Notes: generated by a model from the letters alone, not told the origin. Shown: positions 46,432 to 56,236, counted from the first letter of the stretch. The stretch: 64,000 nucleotides of DNA from Pseudomonadota bacterium (GCA_021851405.1 JAJZDW010000004.1:62295-126294); one strand, 5' to 3'. Made by a program: numbers and translations.

Positions 46432-47633
46432 AATTCGGCATCGACCGTCTGCTGGCCGATCCGGCGCTGCGCAAGCCGCTCGCCGGCCGGCGCGTGGCGC
46501 TGCTGGCGCATCCGGCCTCCCTCACCCGCGGCCTGACGCACAGCCTCGATGCGCTGGCGGCGCTCGGGGATGTGCGCCTGACGGCCGCGTTCGGTCCGCA
46601 GCACGGACTGCGCGGCGACAAGCAGGACAACATGGTGGAGTCACCGGACTTCACCGACCCCGTGCACGGCATTCCGGTGTTCAGCCTCTACGGCGAGGTG
46701 CGCCGGCCGACCGATGCGATGATGGACACGTTCGATGTCCTGTTGGTCGACCTGCAGGATCTGGGCTGCCGCGTCTACACGTTCGTCACGACGCTGCGCT
46801 ACATGCTCGAGGCGTGTGCCCGCCACCGCAAGAGCCTCTGGGTGCTCGAGCGGCCCAATCCGATCGGCCGCCCGGTCGAGGGGCTGCTGCTGCAGCCGGG
46901 TGCGGAGAGCTTCGTCGGTGCCGGCCCGATGCCGATGCGCCACGGCATGACGCTCGGGGAACTCGCGCGCTGGTTCGTGCACACCCTGAGTCTCGACGTC
47001 GACTGCCAGGTGGTGGCGCTCGAGGGCTGGAACCCCCATGCCGCCCCGGGTTACGGCTGGCCGCTCGGGGAGCGCACCTGGGTCAATCCCAGCCCGAATG
47101 CGCCCAACCTGTTCATGGCGCGCGGCTATCCGGGCACGGTGATGCTCGAGGGCACCACGCTCTCGGAGGGCCGTGGCACGACACGGCCGCTCGAGGTATT
47201 CGGTGCGCCGGATCTCGAGGTGCCGGCTCTGCTCCAGACCATGCACGCGCTGGCGCCGGCCTGGCTGCGCGGCTGCCGGCTGCGGCCGTGCTGGTTCGAG
47301 CCGACGTTCCACAAGCACGCCGGGACGCTCTGCGCCGGTGTGCAGGTGCATGTCGAGGACCCGGTCCATTACGACCATCGGGCGTTCCGTCCGTGGCGGC
47401 TGATGGCCCTGGCGTTCAAGGCGCTGCGCCGGCTGCAGCCGCAGAGGCCCCTGTGGCGGGAGTTTCCCTACGAATACGAGCGCGAGCGACTCGCGATCGA
47501 CGTGATCAACGGCGGAGAGACGCTGCGCCACTGGGTCGATGACCCGTCCGCCGCGGCCGGCGATCTCGAGGCGCTGGCGAGTGCCGATGAGGCCGCTTGG
47601 CAGGACGCGCGGCGCCCCTTTTTGATATACTGA
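46428..47633 (+). CDS. DUF1343 protein, NamZ-like exo-beta-N-acetylmuramidase
   Basis: This 401-residue protein has the DUF1343/GH171 pattern: GIDRLL...RVALLAHPASLT, FGPQHGLRGDKQDNM, HGIPVFSLYGEVRRPTDAMMDTFDVLLVDLQDLGCRVYTF, ERPNPIGRPVEG and PNLFMARGYPGTVMLEGT. NamZ of Bacillus releases MurNAc from peptidoglycan fragments. No signal peptide is visible, so it may act on imported muropeptides in the cytoplasm. ATG 46428 overlaps the previous gene. Confidence 0.85.
   Translation: MKFGIDRLLADPALRKPLAGRRVALLAHPASLTRGLTHSLDALAALGDVRLTAAFGPQHGLRGDKQDNMVESPDFTDPVHGIPVFSLYGEVRRPTDAMMDTFDVLLVDLQDLGCRVYTFVTTLRYMLEACARHRKSLWVLERPNPIGRPVEGLLLQPGAESFVGAGPMPMRHGMTLGELARWFVHTLSLDVDCQVVALEGWNPHAAPGYGWPLGERTWVNPSPNAPNLFMARGYPGTVMLEGTTLSEGRGTTRPLEVFGAPDLEVPALLQTMHALAPAWLRGCRLRPCWFEPTFHKHAGTLCAGVQVHVEDPVHYDHRAFRPWRLMALAFKALRRLQPQRPLWREFPYEYERERLAIDVINGGETLRHWVDDPSAAAGDLEALASADEAAWQDARRPFLIY
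47623..47631 (+). promoter_or_regulatory. Extended -10 promoter candidate for ygiQ
   Basis: TGATATACT at the end of the NamZ-like gene is an extended -10 element (TGn-TATAAT type). It would start an mRNA near 47638, about 140 bases before ygiQ. No good -35 is at the right distance, which extended -10 promoters can do without. Confidence 0.4.
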
Positions 47634-47777
47634 GATTTATCAAAGAGTTGCCGGCCGGGCTCACGCTTCGGCCTGCGGCGGCGTCTCGCCCGTCGCGGCG
47701 GCACTCCGTTTCCTGTCCATTCCGGGCCGAGCCCGGTGCTTTATCCCGCCGGCGCTCGGCGCCGCAGGGCTGGTTCC

Positions 47778-49919
47778 ATGAACGCCGCACTCGACATCAC
47801 CCGCTACCGCAAGCACTGGGCCGAACGTTTCGGTACGGCGCCTTTCCTGCCCATGACCCGCGCGGAAATGGACGCGCTGGGCTGGGACAGTTGCGACATC
47901 ATCCTGGTCACGGGCGATGCCTACGTCGACCTGCCGAGCTTCGGCATGGCGGTCATCGGCCGGGTGCTCGAGGGGCAGGGCTTTCGGGTCGGCATCATCG
48001 CCCAGCCCGACTGGCACAGTGCCGAGCCGTTCGCGGCGCTCGGTCGGCCGAACCTGTTCTTCGGCATCACCGGCGGCAACATGGACTCCATGGTCAACCG
48101 CTACACCGCGGAGCGGCGGCTGCGCAGCGACGATGCGTATACGCCAGGCGGCATCGGTGGCAAGCGTCCCGACCGCTCGGTGATCGTGTATGCGCAGCGC
48201 GCGCGCGAGGCGTTCAAGGACGTGCCGATCGTGATCGGCGGCATCGAGGCATCCCTGCGGCGCATTGCGCACTTCGACTACTGGTCGGAGAAAATCCGTC
48301 GCTCCGTCCTGCTCGATGCGAAGGCCGACCTGCTCGTGTACGGTAATGGCGAGCGCCAGGTGTGCGAGATTGCGCACCGTCTGGCGGCCGGCGCGCGTAT
48401 CGATGAGCTCACCGATGTGCGCGGCACGGCGTTCGTGCGCAAGGCGCTGCCGGCGGGCTGGATCGAAATCGACTCCACACACCTCGATGAGCCCGGTGTG
48501 CTCGAGCCACCCGTGGATCCCTATGCCATGGCGGTGCAATCTGCGCCGGCGCCGGCAACGGCACAACCCGCAGAGAACGTGGTGCGGTTCGTGCGCCGCG
48601 TGAAGAACGCCGACCGGGAGCGCAGCGTGATCCGCATGCCCTCCTATGAGCAGGTCACCGCCGACCCGGTGTTGTATGCGCACGCCTCGCGCATCCTGCA
48701 CCTGGAGGCGAACCCCGGCAACGCGCGCGCGCTTGCGCAGCGGCACGGGGACTTCGACGTGTGGCTCAATCCCCCGCCGATCCCGCTCAGCACCGCGGAG
48801 ATGGACTGGGTGTACGAGCGCCCCTACCAGCGCCAGCCGCATCCGGTCTACGGCGAGGCGGCCATCCCGGCTTACAAGATGATCCGCTTCTCCGTGGCCA
48901 TTCAGCGCGGCTGTTTCGGCGGCTGCTCGTTCTGCTCGATCACCGAGCACGAGGGCCGGATCATCCAGAACCGCTCCGAGGCCTCGATTCTGCGCGAGGT
49001 CGAGGACATCCGTGATCGGGTGCCGGGCTTCACCGGCGTGATTTCCGATCTCGGTGGCCCGACCGCCAACATGTACCGCCTGGCGTGCCGCAGCCGGGAG
49101 ATCGAGAGCGCCTGCCGCCGGCCCTCGTGCGTCTTTCCGGGCATCTGCACCAACCTCGACACCAACCACGCGCCGCTGATTCAGCTGTACCGCAAGGTGC
49201 GCGAGCTGCCCGGCATCCGCAAGGTGCTCATCGCCTCGGGCGTTCGCTACGACCTCGCCGTGGAGTCCCCCGAGTACGTCAAGGAGCTCGTGCAGCACCA
49301 CACCGGCGGGTACCTGAAGATCGCCCCGGAGGCGATCTCCGACGGACCGCTCGCGATGATGATGAAGCCGGGAATCGGCGCCTACGACCGCTTCAAGGAA
49401 CTGTTCGACCGGTACTCGCGCGAGGCGGGCAAGGAGCAGTACCTGATCCCGTATTTCATCGCCGCGCATCCCGGGACCCGCGATGAGGACATGCTCGAGC
49501 TCGCCGTGTGGCTGAAGCGCAATGGCTTTCGGGCCGATCAGGTGCAGGCGTTCCTGCCCTCGCCGATGGCGAGCGCCACCGCGATGTACCACGCGGGCAA
49601 GAATCCGCTGAAGCGCGTACGGCGCAGCGGCGGGGAGGTGCACGTGCCGAAGGGACTGAAGGTGCGCCGTCTGCACAAGGCCTTCCTGCGCTACCACGAC
49701 CCGAACAATTGGCCGATGCTGCGCGAGGCGCTGCGTCGCATGGGTCGCGCCGAACTCATCGGCAGCGGCAAACACCAGCTCGTGCCGGCCTATCAGCCGC
49801 CGGGCACCGGCGAGGCGCACGAAGGACACCGCGGTGCCCGGACGGGCGAGCGTGCCGGGCCGCGTCCGCAGCCGTTTCGCACGCAGCACACCGGACTGCC
49901 GCGCACCCCGCGGCGCTGA
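47778..49919 (+). CDS. YgiQ-family radical SAM protein
   Basis: This 713-residue member of the UPF0313/YgiQ family has an N-terminal YgiQ domain ([43 protein letters not shown]), a radical SAM core with cluster cysteines C379, C383 and C386 ([19 protein letters not shown]) and a C-terminal DUF3362-like tail ([20 protein letters not shown]). The first hundred residues look B12-binding-like, but no DxHxxG is evident. The reaction is unknown. ATG 47778 is chosen over ATG 47736, which adds residues without family likeness. Confidence 0.9.
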   Translation: MNAALDITRYRKHWAERFGTAPFLPMTRAEMDALGWDSCDIILVTGDAYVDLPSFGMAVIGRVLEGQGFRVGIIAQPDWHSAEPFAALGRPNLFFGITGGNMDSMVNRYTAERRLRSDDAYTPGGIGGKRPDRSVIVYAQRAREAFKDVPIVIGGIEASLRRIAHFDYWSEKIRRSVLLDAKADLLVYGNGERQVCEIAHRLAAGARIDELTDVRGTAFVRKALPAGWIEIDSTHLDEPGVLEPPVDPYAMAVQSAPAPATAQPAENVVRFVRRVKNADRERSVIRMPSYEQVTADPVLYAHASRILHLEANPGNARALAQRHGDFDVWLNPPPIPLSTAEMDWVYERPYQRQPHPVYGEAAIPAYKMIRFSVAIQRGCFGGCSFCSITEHEGRIIQNRSEASILREVEDIRDRVPGFTGVISDLGGPTANMYRLACRSREIESACRRPSCVFPGICTNLDTNHAPLIQLYRKVRELPGIRKVLIASGVRYDLAVESPEYVKELVQHHTGGYLKIAPEAISDGPLAMMMKPGIGAYDRFKELFDRYSREAGKEQYLIPYFIAAHPGTRDEDMLELAVWLKRNGFRADQVQAFLPSPMASATAMYHAGKNPLKRVRRSGGEVHVPKGLKVRRLHKAFLRYHDPNNWPMLREALRRMGRAELIGSGKHQLVPAYQPPGTGEAHEGHRGARTGERAGPRPQPFRTQHTGLPRTPRR

Positions 49920-49935
49920 GCAGCCAACGGCAGTC

Positions 49936-50631
49936 ATGGCCGCCGCCCATCCCCTCGATCGCCCGGTCTGGGCGAGTCTGGCGACTCACCATGAGCCGTT
50001 CGCCGCCGGTGGACCGCTCGCACGGCGGTACCGCGCCGAATACAACGTGTTCGCCGGTCAGGTGGACGAGTCGCCCGAAGCGCTCGCGGCACTCGCCGCG
50101 CTGATCGTTCCCGGCGAGCAGGTGTGCATCGCGCAGGCGATGCCGGTGGTGGTGCCGCCCGGACTCCAGGTGCACAAGAGCCTGCAGGGGGTGCAGCTGA
50201 CGGCGCCCCCGGCACTCGACGTGCCTGACGGGGCCGAGCCGCTGCTGGCGCTGACCGAACACGATGCGCCGGAGATGTTTGCGCTCGCCCGCCTCACCGA
50301 GCCGGGGCCGTTCGCTCCGCGGACCCACGTCCTCGGTCGCTTTATCGGCATCCGTATCGACGGGCGGCTCGCGGCCATGGCCGGGGAGCGTTTTCGTTTT
50401 CCCGGCTACACCGAGGTCAGCGCCGTCTGTACGCATCCGGATTTTCGCGGCCGAGGTTTCGCGCGCCGCCTCACCGCGGCGGTCACTGCTGCGATTCACC
50501 GCCGCGGGGAGCAGGCGTTCCTGCAGGCGTGGAAGACCAACACGCCGGCGATCACGTTGTACCAGTCGCTCGGTTTTGAGCTTCGCGCCGAGATGAATGT
50601 GCGAGTGTTGGTCCGCGCGAGGCCGGATTGA
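49936..50631 (+). CDS. GNAT-family N-acetyltransferase (FR47-like)
   Basis: This is a 231-residue acetyltransferase. The acetyl-CoA loop VCTHPDFRGRGFARRL (Q/RxxGxG/A) and the last strand ITLYQSLGFELRAEM are typical of GNAT enzymes, and the whole resembles the FR47-like group with a variable first half. ATG 49936 lies 16 bases after the ygiQ stop, so the two may be one operon. Substrate unknown. Confidence 0.85.
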   Translation: MAAAHPLDRPVWASLATHHEPFAAGGPLARRYRAEYNVFAGQVDESPEALAALAALIVPGEQVCIAQAMPVVVPPGLQVHKSLQGVQLTAPPALDVPDGAEPLLALTEHDAPEMFALARLTEPGPFAPRTHVLGRFIGIRIDGRLAAMAGERFRFPGYTEVSAVCTHPDFRGRGFARRLTAAVTAAIHRRGEQAFLQAWKTNTPAITLYQSLGFELRAEMNVRVLVRARPD

Positions 50632-50659
50632 GTCGCGTGCCGACCGCGCAGCACTGCGT

Positions 50660-51197
50660 TCAGTCCGCGGTGCGGGTGCGCATCACCGAGATCAGCGCCG
50701 TCGCCAGGTGCGGTCCGCCGACCCAGAATCTCCAGCCGAGCACCCGCCGGTCCATGAGCGTGCCGGGCTGAGCGGCGAGGAAGCGCCGATACGCCCGGGT
50801 GCGGCCGATGTCCGCGATCAGGGCCGTGCCGCCCGGCTTCAGCGCTCGCAGACTCTCCGTCAGAGCCCGTTCGCGGTTGCCCGACGGGGCCTTCGTCGAC
50901 CACAGGTCGACGCCCACGGTCTGTCCCTGCGCCAGCCGTTGCGCCGCGGTCGCACCCCGCATCGCGCCGTCGCTCATCACCCTGCAGGGCAAGTCCGTCG
51001 AGCAGCTCGGGCCCTACCGCGAACGTGCCGCGCCGGCGGGTCCACAGGCCACTGCTGCTCACCAGCGCGAAGAGGACGGTGATCGCTTCGAGCGCGGGAG
51101 TGACCGCACGGCATGCCGTCAGCATGATCACGGTCGCGATGGCGCCGCCGAACGCAAGGGCCGCGAGGCCCCGTACAGGACGTGGGGGCATCGACAC
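50660..51197 (-). pseudogene. Decayed membrane-anchored class I SAM methyltransferase
   Basis: The start (from GTG 51197 or ATG 51191) reads MPPRPVRGLAALAFGGAIATV, one or two membrane segments, then LLDGLALQGDERRRDAGCDRGA, which corresponds to the SAM-binding motif I (GDERVLDVGCGRGA in intact relatives). Near 50945 the likeness jumps to another frame: LAQGQTVGVDLWSTKAPSGNRERALTE, LKPGGTALIADIGRTRAYRRFL and WRFWVGGPH, typical of this methyltransferase family. Between SGNRERA and LTESLRALKPGG some 45 residues (the normal motif II-III part) are missing. A frameshift plus an internal deletion make it non-functional; the Gly of motif I is also changed to Asp. Confidence 0.75.
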
Positions 51198-51642
51198 CGT
51201 AGTGGCCGCGACGTGTGGGCGTCATGGGAGGGGAGGTGGCGATGCGACGGTGCGGGGGGCGATTCGAGGGGGGGCGGGCGGTGCCGGCAGGCCTTGCTCA
51301 GCCGCATGCACGGCTCGGTGGTCCCGAGCCGCACGACCGGCGTGTGAACCCGCGGTGCCGTGCGCTCGCGAGTCGACATGACTGCGCTTTCCCCCGGGCG
51401 CGATGGTCGCTGAAACACCAGCCGCCTGGCGCAGACGCTCAGGCGTGACGTCCCTTGCCGCCGGTCGGACGAGCGGATGAGAATGTCCGTGCAAAAAGCG
51501 CCGTGCCCGGCGGCGACACGGGCACGATCCGGTCAATCACCCAGAGGCAAATCATGACACGCGTCAATAATGAGGGGGCCGCCGCGCCGGTACCGGCCGT
51601 CGGCGCAGGTGGGTGGCGAGTGGTCACGGTGGGCCTCCGGTC
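51198..51642. other. Non-coding stretch upstream of a GNAT gene
   Basis: I find no credible gene in these 445 bases. They hold G-rich runs (51236-51283) that could form G-quadruplexes, a GTGCCCG/CGGGCAC hairpin (51503-51525), and a small palindrome TGAC-ACGC-GTCA (51555-51566) 77 bases before the next gene. It may be remnant DNA that belongs to the decayed methyltransferase locus. Confidence 0.5.
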
Positions 51643-52107
51643 ATGAGTCACCTCGAGACAGTCTCGCCGCCGCAGATCCGCACCGCCGATGTGGCCGACG
51701 CCGCGGAGCTCGCACGGCTGTCTGCGCAACTCGGTTACCCTTGTCAGCCGATCGCGATGCGTCAACGCCTCGAGCGGCTCGCCGCGCGCCCCGATCACGC
51801 CGTGTTCGTGGCGAGCGTGGAGGAGCGCGCGCCGCTCGCCGGCTGGGTGCATGTCGGGGCGGGTCTGTGGCTCGAGTCCGGCGAGTGCGCGGAGATCCTC
51901 GGGCTGGTGGTCGATGCGGCGATGCGCCGCGGTGGCCTGGGCCGCAGGCTCATCGGTGCCGCGGAGCAGTGGAGTCGCGCGGCGGGATTCGAGCGGATCG
52001 TGGTGCGCTCGAACGCGGTGCGCCCCGAGGCGCATACGTTCTACCCGTCGCTTGAGTACACCCTGGAGAAGACCCAACGGGTCTACGGCAAGGCGCTCAC
52101 GCCGTGA
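51643..52107 (+). CDS. GNAT-family N-acetyltransferase
   Basis: This 154-residue acetyltransferase has IRTADVADAAELARLSAQLGYP, the acetyl-CoA loop LVVDAAMRRGGLGRRLIGAAEQW and the last strand TFYPSLEYTLEKTQRVYGKAL. It resembles the PhnO/aminoglycoside-type GNAT group. ATG 51643 is preferred to ATG 51613. It stands alone; substrate unknown. Confidence 0.85.
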   Translation: MSHLETVSPPQIRTADVADAAELARLSAQLGYPCQPIAMRQRLERLAARPDHAVFVASVEERAPLAGWVHVGAGLWLESGECAEILGLVVDAAMRRGGLGRRLIGAAEQWSRAAGFERIVVRSNAVRPEAHTFYPSLEYTLEKTQRVYGKALTP

Positions 52108-52212
52108 ACGCCGTGGCGTGCGCCTGCGGGCGCTAGGGGAAAACCACACTTTCGGGAGCGCAGCACGGCGGACTACCGTAGTGAAGTCAGGTCCTGACCT
52201 GCGGGGACGCCC

Positions 52213-52908
52213 ATGCACACCAGACGACCGGCGGCGCGGCCGGCGCGTGCCGCGGCCGAGCCAGCCGCGCAGCGGCTGCCGCGCCCGCGCCGCGCGGCGC
52301 GCACTCTGCTGATCCGCGCTCTGCAGCGGCGGCAGACGACTCGCGCGTTCAGCGCTCGGAAACTCTCCGCCGAGACGCTCTCGGAGCTGCTCTGGGCCGC
52401 CTTCGGGGTGAATCGCCCGCGCGGACCTCTCGGCGGGGTCGGTCGCACGGCCGCCTCGGCGAGCAACTCCCAGGAGATCGACGTCTACGTCGCACTGGCC
52501 GACGGGACCTACCGATACGATGCGCTGGCGCATCGTCTCGAGCTCGTCGTGCCGGGGGACCTGCGGGCGCTGGCCATCGGCCGACGGCAATCCAAAACGG
52601 ACCCCGGTGCCGGTGCGCCCGTGCGGCTGATCTATGTCGCGGACCTCGACCGTTTGGTGCACACGCGCGGTGTGCAGGAGCCGGGTCTGCGCGACCCGGA
52701 CATGCAGCGCGCGTACTCCTGCGTCGACATCGGCCTGATCGCGGCCAACGTCTATCTGTTCGCCGCGGCCACGGGTCTGGGGGCCTGGTTCCACAACTGC
52801 GACCGTGAGCGCCTGGCGGCGCGTCTGGCGCTGCGAGCCGAACAGCGTGTACTGTTCGCGCAGACGGTCGGACACCCACAGCGCCGTTTCCGGGGGGGGC
52901 CTCCATGA
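52213..52908 (+). CDS. Nitroreductase-family oxidoreductase (SagB-like)
   Basis: This 231-residue FMN-dependent oxidoreductase begins with an Arg/Ala/Pro-rich stretch (residues 1-30) followed by LIRALQRRQTTRAFSARKLSAETLSELLWAAFGVNR, the R-R-S/T-x-R-x-F entry motif. Then come TAASASNSQEIDVYVAL and DIGLIAANVYLFAAATGLGAWFHN, typical of the nitroreductase/SagB fold. Substrate unknown. Its stop overlaps the SDR start (ATGA), so both may work on the same substrate. A run of eight G lies near its 3' end. Confidence 0.8.
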   Translation: MHTRRPAARPARAAAEPAAQRLPRPRRAARTLLIRALQRRQTTRAFSARKLSAETLSELLWAAFGVNRPRGPLGGVGRTAASASNSQEIDVYVALADGTYRYDALAHRLELVVPGDLRALAIGRRQSKTDPGAGAPVRLIYVADLDRLVHTRGVQEPGLRDPDMQRAYSCVDIGLIAANVYLFAAATGLGAWFHNCDRERLAARLALRAEQRVLFAQTVGHPQRRFRGGPP

Positions 52909-53657
52909 AACTCGACGGCAACACCGTGCTGATCACCGGTGGCGGCAGCGGCATCGGTCTGGCGCTGGCGGCGGCGTTCCTCGAGCGCGGCAACGAGGTG
53001 ATCATCTGCGGGCGCAGCGCCGACCGGCTCGCGGCCGCCAAGCGCTGGTATCCGGCGCTGCATACCAAGAGGGCGGACCTGTCCGACCTCGCGGGCTGTC
53101 AGGAGCTGTCGCTCTGGGCGGCCGATCGCTTCGAGCGGCTGAACCTCCTGATCAACAACGCCGGCGTGCAGCGCGACATCGATTTCACGCGCGGTGCGAG
53201 TGAGTTTCTCTCCGGGGAGAACGAGCTGCGCATCGATCTGGAGGCCCCGATCTTGCTCTCGGGCCTGATGGTGCCGCTGCTCGCCGGGAAGCGGCCTGCC
53301 GCCATCATCAACGTCACCTCAGGGCTGGGGTTCGTGCCCTCGGCGCGCACCCCCGTGTACAGCGCCGCGAAGGCCGGCCTGCACGCCTTCAGCATGGCGC
53401 TGCGTCACCAGCTGATGCCGCTCGGCATCCAGGTATTCGAGGTGGTGCCGCCGGCGATCAATACCGGGCTGAACCCGCAGGGCCGCGCGCGCCGGCCGCA
53501 GCTGAAGATTGACCTCGAGCCGGCCGAGTTCGCGGCCGTGGTCATGGCCGACCTCGAGAGCGACGTCGCGGAGATCGGCTATGGGTTCAGTGCCGATGCC
53601 CTGCGTGCCTCGCGGGCCGAGATCGATCGGCGCTTCGTCCAGCTGAACGCACCCTGA
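52905..53657 (+). CDS. Short-chain dehydrogenase/reductase (DltE-like)
   Basis: This 250-residue SDR has the cofactor motif TGGGSGIG (residues 10-17), NNAGVQRD (residues ~86-90) and the catalytic Ser of NVTSGLGFVPS with Y-x-x-x-K (YSAAKAGLH). It is close to the DltE/YueD-type SDRs. The start overlaps the nitroreductase stop and its ribosome site lies in the G8 run. Substrate unknown. Confidence 0.88.
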   Translation: MKLDGNTVLITGGGSGIGLALAAAFLERGNEVIICGRSADRLAAAKRWYPALHTKRADLSDLAGCQELSLWAADRFERLNLLINNAGVQRDIDFTRGASEFLSGENELRIDLEAPILLSGLMVPLLAGKRPAAIINVTSGLGFVPSARTPVYSAAKAGLHAFSMALRHQLMPLGIQVFEVVPPAINTGLNPQGRARRPQLKIDLEPAEFAAVVMADLESDVAEIGYGFSADALRASRAEIDRRFVQLNAP

Positions 53658-53712
53658 GGAGAGGCGGCAGCGGTCTGGTTGCTGGCCGGCAGGGCGGGGG
53701 GATAATGCACCC

Positions 53713-55020
53713 ATGAGAGCCTGGCTGATCGTACTGACGGCGCTGCTGGCGGGGGCGCTCGCGGCGCGGGCGCGCGGCGCCGCACCCGCGCCGCCCGTGC
53801 CCCCGGCGATCGGGCTCGAGCTGCAGGGTGCGATCGGGCCGGCCACGGCGCACTACATCGTGCAGGGATTGCATACGGCCGCCGCGCGCGACGCCCCGTT
53901 CGTCATCCTGCGCATCGACACGCCGGGCGGCCTGGAGACCTCGATGCGGGAGATCATCGCGGCCATCCTGGCCGCACCCCTGCCGGTGATCGGCTATGTC
54001 GCGCCCGCCGGCGCCCGCGCCGCGAGCGCCGGGACCTACATCTTGTACGCCTGTTCGATCGCGGCCATGGCCCCGGCCACCCACCTCGGGGCCGCCACCC
54101 CGGTGTCGCTCGGCGGCGGGACGCCGACGCCGGCCCGCATGAGCGCCGAGCAGCGCAAGATCCTCAATGATTCCATCGCCTACATCCGCTCGCTCGCCGA
54201 GCTGCGCGGGCGTAACGTCACGTGGGCCGAGCAGGCGGTGCGCGGGGCGGCGAGCCTGCCGGCCGAGGATGCGCTGCGCCGGCACGTGATCGACCTCATC
54301 GCCCCCAGTCTCCCGAATCTGCTCACGCAGCTCGAGGGCCGCGCCGTCGAACTGCACGGCCGCACCGTCCACTTGGCGAACGCCGGGGCCGAGGTGGTGT
54401 GGCGGGCGCCGGGCTGGCGCACCCGGGTGCTCGCGGCCATCACCAACCCGATGATCGCCTACGGGTTGCTGCTGATCGGGCTGTGGGGGTTGATCTTCGA
54501 GGGCTTCCATCCGGGCGGCGTGCTGCCGGGGGTGGTGGGCGTGGTGGCGCTGCTGGTGGCGCTGTTCGCCTTCCAGATGTTGCCGACGGATTTCGCCGGT
54601 TTGGCGCTGATCGGCGTCGGATCGGCCCTGATGGCCGCGGAATTCTTCTTTCCCACCTACGGTTCGCTCGGCATCGGCGGATTGATCGCCTTCGTCATCG
54701 GATCGCTCGTGCTGTTCGACTCCGGAGTCCCGGGCATGGACATCAGCCGTGCCGTGATCGGCGCGCTCGCCACCGTCGGCGGCGGGGTCATCCTCGGGAT
54801 CGTGTATCTTGGCACCCGTGCACAGCGGCGTCCGCCCGCCGCGGGCGTGCAGGCCATGGTGGGCCAGATCGTGGAGGCGCAAGAGGACCTCGCGGCGCAC
54901 GGCCGGGTCCGCTACGGCGGGGAGGTCTGGAACGCGTTTTCCCTCTCGCCCCTGAAGCGCGGTGAGCGGGCGCGGATCGTGAAGGTCGAAGGGCTGCAGT
55001 TGTGGGTCGAGCCGCTCTGA
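53713..55020 (+). CDS. NfeD-family membrane serine protease
   Basis: This is a 435-residue membrane protein: signal or anchor segment, a ClpP-like protease domain (VILRIDTPGGLETSMREII, then ARAASAGTYILYAC with the Ser nucleophile and RKILND with the probable Lys), four or so membrane helices (residues ~240-370), and an OB-fold NfeD-C domain (VGQIVEAQEDLAAHGRVRYGGEVWNA). The family cleaves stomatin-like partners, and the slipin gene follows directly. Both are predicted in the inner membrane. Confidence 0.9.
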   Translation: MRAWLIVLTALLAGALAARARGAAPAPPVPPAIGLELQGAIGPATAHYIVQGLHTAAARDAPFVILRIDTPGGLETSMREIIAAILAAPLPVIGYVAPAGARAASAGTYILYACSIAAMAPATHLGAATPVSLGGGTPTPARMSAEQRKILNDSIAYIRSLAELRGRNVTWAEQAVRGAASLPAEDALRRHVIDLIAPSLPNLLTQLEGRAVELHGRTVHLANAGAEVVWRAPGWRTRVLAAITNPMIAYGLLLIGLWGLIFEGFHPGGVLPGVVGVVALLVALFAFQMLPTDFAGLALIGVGSALMAAEFFFPTYGSLGIGGLIAFVIGSLVLFDSGVPGMDISRAVIGALATVGGGVILGIVYLGTRAQRRPPAAGVQAMVGQIVEAQEDLAAHGRVRYGGEVWNAFSLSPLKRGERARIVKVEGLQLWVEPL

Positions 55021-55048
55021 TGCACGGGCGCCCGGCGCGGAGGTTCAC

Positions 55049-55810
55049 ATGTCGTATTTTCTGATCGTCGTGATCGTGCTGGTCGCGCTGCTGGTGATCA
55101 GCTCCGTGCGGGTGCTGAACGAATACGAGCGGGCGGTCATGTTTACGCTCGGGCGTTTCACCGGCATCCGCGGCCCCGGCCTGATCCTGCTCTGGCCGGT
55201 GATTCAGCGCATGAACAAGGTGGACCTGCGCGTCATCGTGCTGAACGTGCCGAAGCAGGACATCATCACGCGCGACAATGTCTCGGTGAAGGTGAACGCG
55301 GTCGTCTACTTCCGCATCGTCGATCCGAGCAAGGCCATCATCCAGGTGGCCAACGCCTGGGAGGCGACCAGCCAGGTGGCGCAGACCACGCTGCGCTCGG
55401 TCCTCGGGCAGCACGAGATGGACGATCTGCTCTCCCAGCGCGACAAGCTCAACGCCGATATCCAGAGGATTCTCGACGAGAACACCGAGGCGTGGGGCAT
55501 CAAGGTGGCCAATGTCGAGCTGAAGGACGTCGATCTCGATGAGACCATGGTGCGGGCTATGGCGCGCCAGGCCGAGGCCGAGCGCAACCGGCGCGCCAAG
55601 GTCATCAATGCCGAAGGTGAGCGCCAGGCGGCACAGACTCTGGTCGAGGCCGCTCGGGCGCTCGCGCAACAACCGAGCGCGATGCAGCTGCGTTACCTGC
55701 AGACCCTGGCCGACATCGCGCACGACAAGTCGCAGCTCATCATCTTTCCGCTGCCGCTCGATCTGATCGGGCCGTTGTTGAACCGCGGCAGCACGCCGCC
55801 GACGAGCTGA
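55049..55810 (+). CDS. Slipin (SPFH/stomatin-like protein)
   Basis: This 253-residue protein has an N-terminal membrane segment (IVVIVLVALLVISSVRVL), an SPFH core (YERAVMFTLGRFTGIRGPGLILLWP, VDLRVIVLNVPKQDIITRDNVSVKVNAVVYFRI) and a coiled-coil rich in Glu/Ala/Arg (residues ~170-215). It starts 28 bases after nfeD. The pair is a conserved module in many prokaryotes, thought to organise membrane domains and keep membrane proteins in order. Confidence 0.92.
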   Translation: MSYFLIVVIVLVALLVISSVRVLNEYERAVMFTLGRFTGIRGPGLILLWPVIQRMNKVDLRVIVLNVPKQDIITRDNVSVKVNAVVYFRIVDPSKAIIQVANAWEATSQVAQTTLRSVLGQHEMDDLLSQRDKLNADIQRILDENTEAWGIKVANVELKDVDLDETMVRAMARQAEAERNRRAKVINAEGERQAAQTLVEAARALAQQPSAMQLRYLQTLADIAHDKSQLIIFPLPLDLIGPLLNRGSTPPTS

Positions 55811-55816
55811 GGCGCG

Positions 55817-56236
55817 ATGCGCCAGGAGTCCTCGCTCGGGCGTCTGCCGGTGGTGGCGGGCGCGGCGCTGCTTGCCCTTGCGACGCTCGCCGGGGCCGTC
55901 GGCGCGCATGCGCTGCCGCACGATTGGACTGCGCAGCAGGGGCACATTTTCAACATCGCGGTGCGCTACCAATTCTTCCAATCACTCGGACTGCTCGCGA
56001 TGGGGGTGTGGCTCGGCACGCGCAATCTCGAGACGCTGGCGAACCCGCAGCGTCTCAGGGTGCAGCGCTGCGCGAGCGTCGCGCGCACGCTGCTCGCCGG
56101 CATCGTGCTGTTCTCCGGCAGCCTCTACGCACTGGCGCTGCACGCGCCGCGCTGGGTCGGTCTGTTCACGCCCATCGGCGGTGCACTCATGATCGTCGCC
56201 TGGGGGGTGTTCGCCGTGGAAGCCTGGCGCAGCTGA
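55817..56236 (+). CDS. DUF423 membrane protein (YgdD-like)
   Basis: This is a 139-residue protein with four membrane segments. The family signature is GAVGAHAL...WTAQQGHIFNIAVRYQFFQSLGLL and AGIVLFSGSLYALAL. It lies 6 bases after the slipin gene and its stop is immediately followed by the hrpB start codon (TTG). Function unknown; small membrane proteins of this family are widespread. Confidence 0.88.
   Translation: MRQESSLGRLPVVAGAALLALATLAGAVGAHALPHDWTAQQGHIFNIAVRYQFFQSLGLLAMGVWLGTRNLETLANPQRLRVQRCASVARTLLAGIVLFSGSLYALALHAPRWVGLFTPIGGALMIVAWGVFAVEAWRS

Noticed and set aside
51503-51525. Intrinsic terminator
   Set aside because: GTGCCCG/CGGGCAC hairpin has a T run only on the minus strand, where no gene ends.
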